From a bacterium (GTDB taxonomy: Bacteria > Fibrobacterota > Fibrobacteria > UBA11236), in assembly GCA_900299345.1 (NCBI GenBank), contig OMJM01000028.1, positions 1 through 39,955 on the forward strand: a DNA stretch of 39,955 bases, given 5' to 3'. Numbering within the stretch: position 1 is the stretch's first letter; every line of letters starts with the position of its first letter. The position numbers and the translations under genes were made by a program. This document shows, one piece after another, positions 36,412 through 39,955 of this stretch. A model generated the notes under the pieces. It ran no database searches and was not told the origin of the DNA. It saw only the letters and a list, made by a program, of their open reading frames with translations.

Positions 36412-38877
36412 CTATTCCTCTCGGGACATGGTTACGGGAACAGGCGCGGCCCGCCAGACGTCCCGATTGTATTCAAGGATGGTGCGATCCGAAGAAAATT
36501 TTCCCATGCGCGCCACGTTGAGCACTGCCTTTTGCGCCCACGCTCCGGCATCCCGGTAAAGTTCGGACACTTTGTGCTGGCATGCCACATAGCTTTCGAA
36601 ATCGGCAAGCAACATGTATTCGTCGTGGTGCATGAGACTGTCGAGAAAGGGATTGAACAACCCTGGGTCTTCCGGTGAAAAGTAACCTGCCCGTAGAAGA
36701 TCCATGACGGAGGAAAGCGCGGGAGACTTTTGGACGTATCTGGAGGGGACGTAACCCGCTGTTTTCAAATGCAATACCTCTTCCGCCGTCATCCCAAAAA
36801 TGAAGATATTCTCCTCACCGACCTCCTCACGGATTTCGATGTTGGCCCCATCCAAGGTGCCGATGGTCAGGGCCCCGTTGATGGCAAATTTCATGTTGCC
36901 CGTGCCGCTGGCTTCGGTTCCTGCAGTGGAAATCTGCTCGGAAAGATCGCTGGCCGGAAAGATCTTCTCTGCCAGCGAGACGCGATAGTCCTCGAGAAAC
37001 ACAACCTGCAACAGACGGCGGGAGTCGGGATCGTTATTCACCACCGCCGACACGGAGTTGATGAGTTTGATAATCAATTTGGCCATGAAATAACCCGGAG
37101 CGGCCTTGCCACCGAAAATGAATACGCGTGGGACCATGCCTTTCCCCCGCCCTGCCTTGATCTCGTTGTAGAGATGAATCACATGCAGGATGTTCAAGGC
37201 CTGCCGTTTGTATTCGTGCATTCGCTTGACCTGCACATCGAACAATGCGTCCGTGTGGATCTCGAGATCGAGGTGGTAGCGAATCCAATCAGCGAGACGT
37301 TGCTTGTTCGCTTGTTTGATTTCTCGCCAACGGATTAGAAATTTCTCGTCTGCGGCAAATTTTTCCAATTCCCGGATGCGCGAGAGGTCTCCGGCCCAGC
37401 CTTCGCCGATCTTTTCCGTGATCAAGGCGGATAGGGCCTTGTTGGACTTGAGCAGCCACCGGCGCGGTGTGATGCCGTTGGTCTTATTGTGAAACTTGTC
37501 GGGCCAGAGGTCGTGAAAATCCCTCACAAGCCGCGTCTTGAGAAGATCCGTGTGCAGACGCGCCACTCCGTTCACGGAATGCGATCCTGCGATGGCAAGA
37601 TACGCCATGCGCACCGAGCGATGCTCGCCTTCTTCGATCAAGGACATGCGGCGCAATCGCTCCACATCGCCCGGGTATTTCCAGGAAACCTGCTTGAGAA
37701 AGCGGTGGTTGATCTCGAAAATGATTTGCAGATGGCGGGGCAGTAACGCACCCATTAATTCCACGCCCCACTTCTCCAGCGCTTCGGGCAGCAGGGTGTG
37801 GTTTGTGTATGCAAAGACACGCGTTGTGATATCCCATGCATGCTCCCACGACATCCCCTCTTCGTCGATCAGCAGGCGCATCAACTCTGGAATGGAAATC
37901 GCCGGATGGGTGTCATTGAGCTGAATGGACACCTTGTCCGCCAAACGCCCGCAATCCTTGTGAAACTTCTTGTAGCGACGCAGGATGTCGCTCAATGTCG
38001 CGGCGCACAGGAAATACTGTTGCTTCAGGCGCAGTTCCTTGCCGTTCATTGAAGAATCGTTCGGATACAGCACTTTGGAGATGCTCTCTGCAATGGCAAT
38101 GTCCGCGCCAGCCTCCACGTAGTCGCCGCTGTTGAAGTAATGCAATCCGAACTCATCCGCCGATTTTGCCGACCACAGACGCAGTGTATTCACCGTCTGG
38201 TTGCCGTAGCCTGGAATGGGAATATCGAAGGGACAGGCCAGCACCTCATCGGCATCGATCCAATCGTACACCGTGACACCATGGTCATTCCTGCGTGGTA
38301 CCACCCTGCCCTTGAACTTGACACGTACCGTGTATTCCGGACGGGCTATTTCCCACGGGTGCGTCAATCTCAGCCAGTTATCCGGATGCTCCTGCTGAAA
38401 GCCATTGCGGATTTTCTGATGAAACATTCCGTAGTCATATCGAATGCCGTAACCGTAGGCGGGAAGTTCCAGCGTGGCCATGGAGTCGAGAAAACAGGCT
38501 GCAAGCCTACCCAGTCCCCCGTTACCCAAACCAGCCTCGAGTTCCTGGTCCCGCAAATCCTCCAACTCCATGCCGAGATCATATAAGGCTTTGCGCGCTA
38601 CATCCTCAACACCCAGATTGATCAAGGCATTTCCAAGGGAACGCCCCATCAAAAATTCCATGGAAAGGTAATAGATGCGTTTGGAATCCTGCTTGTAATA
38701 GGTCTGCTGGGTTTTGATCCAGCGGCGAATCAAGTGCTCACGAACGGCATAGCAGGCGGCCAGATACTTGTCGTAGGAAGTTGCGGAATACTTGTCCTTG
38801 CCCAACGAGAATTCCAGGTGGCGTTGAAAAGCCGATTGAAACTCCTGCTGAGGAAGCGTTTTGACCTTGGTGGACAT
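36412..38877 (-). CDS. glgP: Glycogen/starch phosphorylase
   Basis: GlgP releases glucose-1-phosphate from glycogen ends with phosphate and PLP. The 821-residue length and sequence are standard for family GT35: N-terminal SYDKYLAACYAVREHL, YYLSMEFLMGRSLGNALINL, the glycan-binding LGNGGLGRLAACFLDSMATL, and the PLP-lysine segment EASGTGNMKFAINGALTIG followed by TLDGANIEI. All expected motifs are present. AAGGAC precedes the ATG at 38877. It heads an operon with the PRPP-synthetase-like gene, linking stored glucose to pentose/nucleotide supply. Two dyads in the region in front may regulate it. Confidence 0.97.
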   Translation of the reverse strand: MSTKVKTLPQQEFQSAFQRHLEFSLGKDKYSATSYDKYLAACYAVREHLIRRWIKTQQTYYKQDSKRIYYLSMEFLMGRSLGNALINLGVEDVARKALYDLGMELEDLRDQELEAGLGNGGLGRLAACFLDSMATLELPAYGYGIRYDYGMFHQKIRNGFQQEHPDNWLRLTHPWEIARPEYTVRVKFKGRVVPRRNDHGVTVYDWIDADEVLACPFDIPIPGYGNQTVNTLRLWSAKSADEFGLHYFNSGDYVEAGADIAIAESISKVLYPNDSSMNGKELRLKQQYFLCAATLSDILRRYKKFHKDCGRLADKVSIQLNDTHPAISIPELMRLLIDEEGMSWEHAWDITTRVFAYTNHTLLPEALEKWGVELMGALLPRHLQIIFEINHRFLKQVSWKYPGDVERLRRMSLIEEGEHRSVRMAYLAIAGSHSVNGVARLHTDLLKTRLVRDFHDLWPDKFHNKTNGITPRRWLLKSNKALSALITEKIGEGWAGDLSRIRELEKFAADEKFLIRWREIKQANKQRLADWIRYHLDLEIHTDALFDVQVKRMHEYKRQALNILHVIHLYNEIKAGRGKGMVPRVFIFGGKAAPGYFMAKLIIKLINSVSAVVNNDPDSRRLLQVVFLEDYRVSLAEKIFPASDLSEQISTAGTEASGTGNMKFAINGALTIGTLDGANIEIREEVGEENIFIFGMTAEEVLHLKTAGYVPSRYVQKSPALSSVMDLLRAGYFSPEDPGLFNPFLDSLMHHDEYMLLADFESYVACQHKVSELYRDAGAWAQKAVLNVARMGKFSSDRTILEYNRDVWRAAPVPVTMSREE

Positions 38878-38924
38878 GAGAAAGTCCTTGTTGAATTGCG
38901 GGCTGAGTCAATCTTAGCAATATT

Positions 38925-38960
38925 CGATTTTTGCCCCGCAAAATCGTACCTTGCCGCAAG
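38925..38960. promoter_or_regulatory. Two inverted repeats in the glgP/methyltransferase divergent region
   Basis: Between the divergent starts (38877 and 38980) lies a dyad with arms CGATTTT and AAAATCG (38925-38946), extended inside by TGC/GCA with one bulged T. Four bases later comes the palindrome CTTGC-C-GCAAG (38950-38960). Such paired dyads are typical operator sites. The regulator is unknown. Confidence 0.5.
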
Positions 38961-38979
38961 CATTAACAACTTTCGACAA

Positions 38980-39708
38980 ATGCCTTCAACTGCGGAATAT
39001 TTTCTACAACGTGGCCTGGTGCCGATGGATTGGCAGCAGGTGTTGCAGGTCATCGAAGCGCGACTGCCACCTGATGATTTGGCAACCTTCCGCCGGCTGC
39101 ACAAAAGTTTCACTGGCTATCCCATGAATCATACTTGCGCCGCGTTCTACGATTTCATCGCAACGCGGGAGCTGTCCGATCTGCTGGGATCCTTCCGTTT
39201 TCAACGTATGACGCAAATCGGAGAAAGCCTGTCGACTCTTCCTTTGAAAGGACGCCACGTTCTCGATGTGGGCGCAGGCGGCGGATACCTCGCAGAGTAT
39301 ATGCGGGATGAGCTTGGAGCACAGGTCCGTGTCACAGATTTGTCCACCCAAAGTCTTCGTCGCCTTGAAAGATCAGGATTCCAGCTCCTTTCAAATCAAG
39401 CCAAAACATTCGACTACATCCTCTGCGCCGACAGCCTTGGAGAAGTCAACTCAGATGAAGATGATTGGTTAAAGGCACCGGAGAACGAAGGCGATCCCGG
39501 TTATCCTGAAGAACTGGAACAGCGCTATGGACTCGCAGGAAAACTTTCACCTTTAAAATCTCTACTGGCACCCGATGGCAAGGTGCTGCTTTTCGAACCC
39601 GTGAAATATCCCGGCTTTTGGAAAGGGACAGGCCAATTGCTGTCCAACCGTGGTTGGAATACGGAAGTTCACGATCCTGTTCCAACTTGGTACGTTTCTG
39701 CGAGTTAA
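38980..39708 (+). CDS. SAM-dependent methyltransferase-like protein
   Basis: A 242-residue protein with a class I methyltransferase fold. The SAM-binding motif is HVLDVGAGGGYLAEYM (about residue 92 on), then QVRVTDLSTQSL as the acidic strand-2 motif and FDYILCADSLGEV as motif II/post II, and finally DGKVLLFEPVKYPGF. The N-terminal 80 residues are helical and may recognise the substrate. The substrate is unknown; the late LEQRYGLAGKLSPLKSLL could lie near an acceptor site. The ATG at 38980 is preferred because the upstream frame runs through the divergent promoter. No clear ribosome site precedes it. Confidence 0.8.
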   Translation: MPSTAEYFLQRGLVPMDWQQVLQVIEARLPPDDLATFRRLHKSFTGYPMNHTCAAFYDFIATRELSDLLGSFRFQRMTQIGESLSTLPLKGRHVLDVGAGGGYLAEYMRDELGAQVRVTDLSTQSLRRLERSGFQLLSNQAKTFDYILCADSLGEVNSDEDDWLKAPENEGDPGYPEELEQRYGLAGKLSPLKSLLAPDGKVLLFEPVKYPGFWKGTGQLLSNRGWNTEVHDPVPTWYVSAS

Positions 39709-39799
39709 ATCGAGTGTTAGGGTGGATAAGCCCCTCCCCCGTTTTTATATTACAATTTCGCCAAGAACAGGTATTTAACCCAACCGAAAGGATTTCATC
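39709..39799 (+). promoter_or_regulatory. Short intergenic region before the peroxiredoxin gene
   Basis: The 91-bp gap holds an AT-rich stretch with TATATT around 39747-39752 as a possible -10 box and, near its end, the ribosome site AAAGGAT. No convincing -35 box or OxyR/PerR site is seen. Confidence 0.4.
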
Positions 39800-39955
39800 A
39801 TGGCAGTGCTCGTGGGCAAGGAAGCCCCTGATTTTACCGAAGACGCGGCCGTCGGCCAGTCCACCCAAAAAGTTTCGCTCTCCCAGTATAAGGGCAAACA
39901 ATACGTCGTGCTCTTCTTCTACCCGCTCGACTTCACCTTCGTGTGCCCCACGGAG
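39800..39955 (+). CDS. 2-Cys peroxiredoxin (AhpC/Prx family), N-terminal part (partial)
   Basis: The gene runs off the end of the window; 52 residues are visible. The start [12 protein letters not shown], the strand [18 protein letters not shown] and the peroxidatic Cys in FVCPTE are characteristic of typical 2-Cys peroxiredoxins, which reduce peroxides. The Thr three residues before the Cys and the Pro after it are kept, so the active site is intact. AAAGGAT precedes the ATG. The resolving Cys would lie beyond the window. Confidence 0.95.
   Translation, partial: MAVLVGKEAPDFTEDAAVGQSTQKVSLSQYKGKQYVVLFFYPLDFTFVCPTE

Overview
The window looks like a chromosomal segment of a Gram-negative bacterium of the FCB group, most probably Fibrobacterota or a close relative. 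This is inferred from gene content and not tested. The support is: many secreted plant-polysaccharide proteins (a PL9 pectate-lyase-like protein, a parallel beta-helix protein, two tandem esterases, a GH2-like protein), numerous lipoproteins and outer-membrane barrels, an LpxH-type enzyme (lipid A), and short C-terminal tails with a D-x-x-G-R/N-G-K motif like the C-terminal domains of FCB secreted proteins. I see no phage, insertion sequence, CRISPR array, rRNA or tRNA.

Layout. 1-230: end of an ArsC-like gene. 235-5407 (minus): a coupled three-gene envelope cassette of lipoprotein, 986-residue predicted barrel and BamA/TamA-like protein, whose reading frames overlap at both junctions. 5408-5564: a divergent control region with five TGYGCA hexamers, an 8-bp perfect inverted repeat and a consensus-quality sigma-54 site in front of an ECF-type sigma factor gene (5565-6116). 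6227-13026: secreted lipase-like hydrolase, NHL-repeat protein, mutarotase-like protein, two paralogous esterases, a small lipoprotein, and a secreted protein of the family often labelled 'asparagine synthetase B'. 13023-15525: queG, a MORN-like/TonB-C lipoprotein and lexA. 15526-15900 is the only gene-free stretch over 300 bp. It holds the lexA promoter and GC-rich dyads. 15901-20695: an Arg/Asp-rich membrane protein, a lone CysA-like ATPase and a degenerate GH2-like protein.

20676-22441 (minus): YdcF-like protein, PpiB-like cyclophilin and RimI. 22501-26447 (plus): a compact unit of beta-helix protein, PL9-like lyase and FGE-fold lipoprotein. 26440-29351 (minus): tsaB, ddl, a 68-residue unknown and galE, a housekeeping unit with TTG/GTG starts and overlaps. 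29459-32092: thioredoxin-like protein, RluA-type pseudouridine synthase, a thioredoxin-like ferredoxin on the other strand, and an LpxH-type phosphoesterase. 32047-38877 (minus): an unknown 300-residue protein, an outer-membrane barrel, a membrane Ser/Thr kinase with a PEGA domain, a PRPP-synthetase-like protein and glycogen phosphorylase. 38980-39955: a methyltransferase and the start of a 2-Cys peroxiredoxin.

The genome is compact. Seven convergent gene pairs overlap at their 3' ends. The most interesting unit is at the left: an envelope cassette of unknown function facing a sigma factor gene that itself appears to be under sigma-54 control, with a shared repeat-rich operator region between them.
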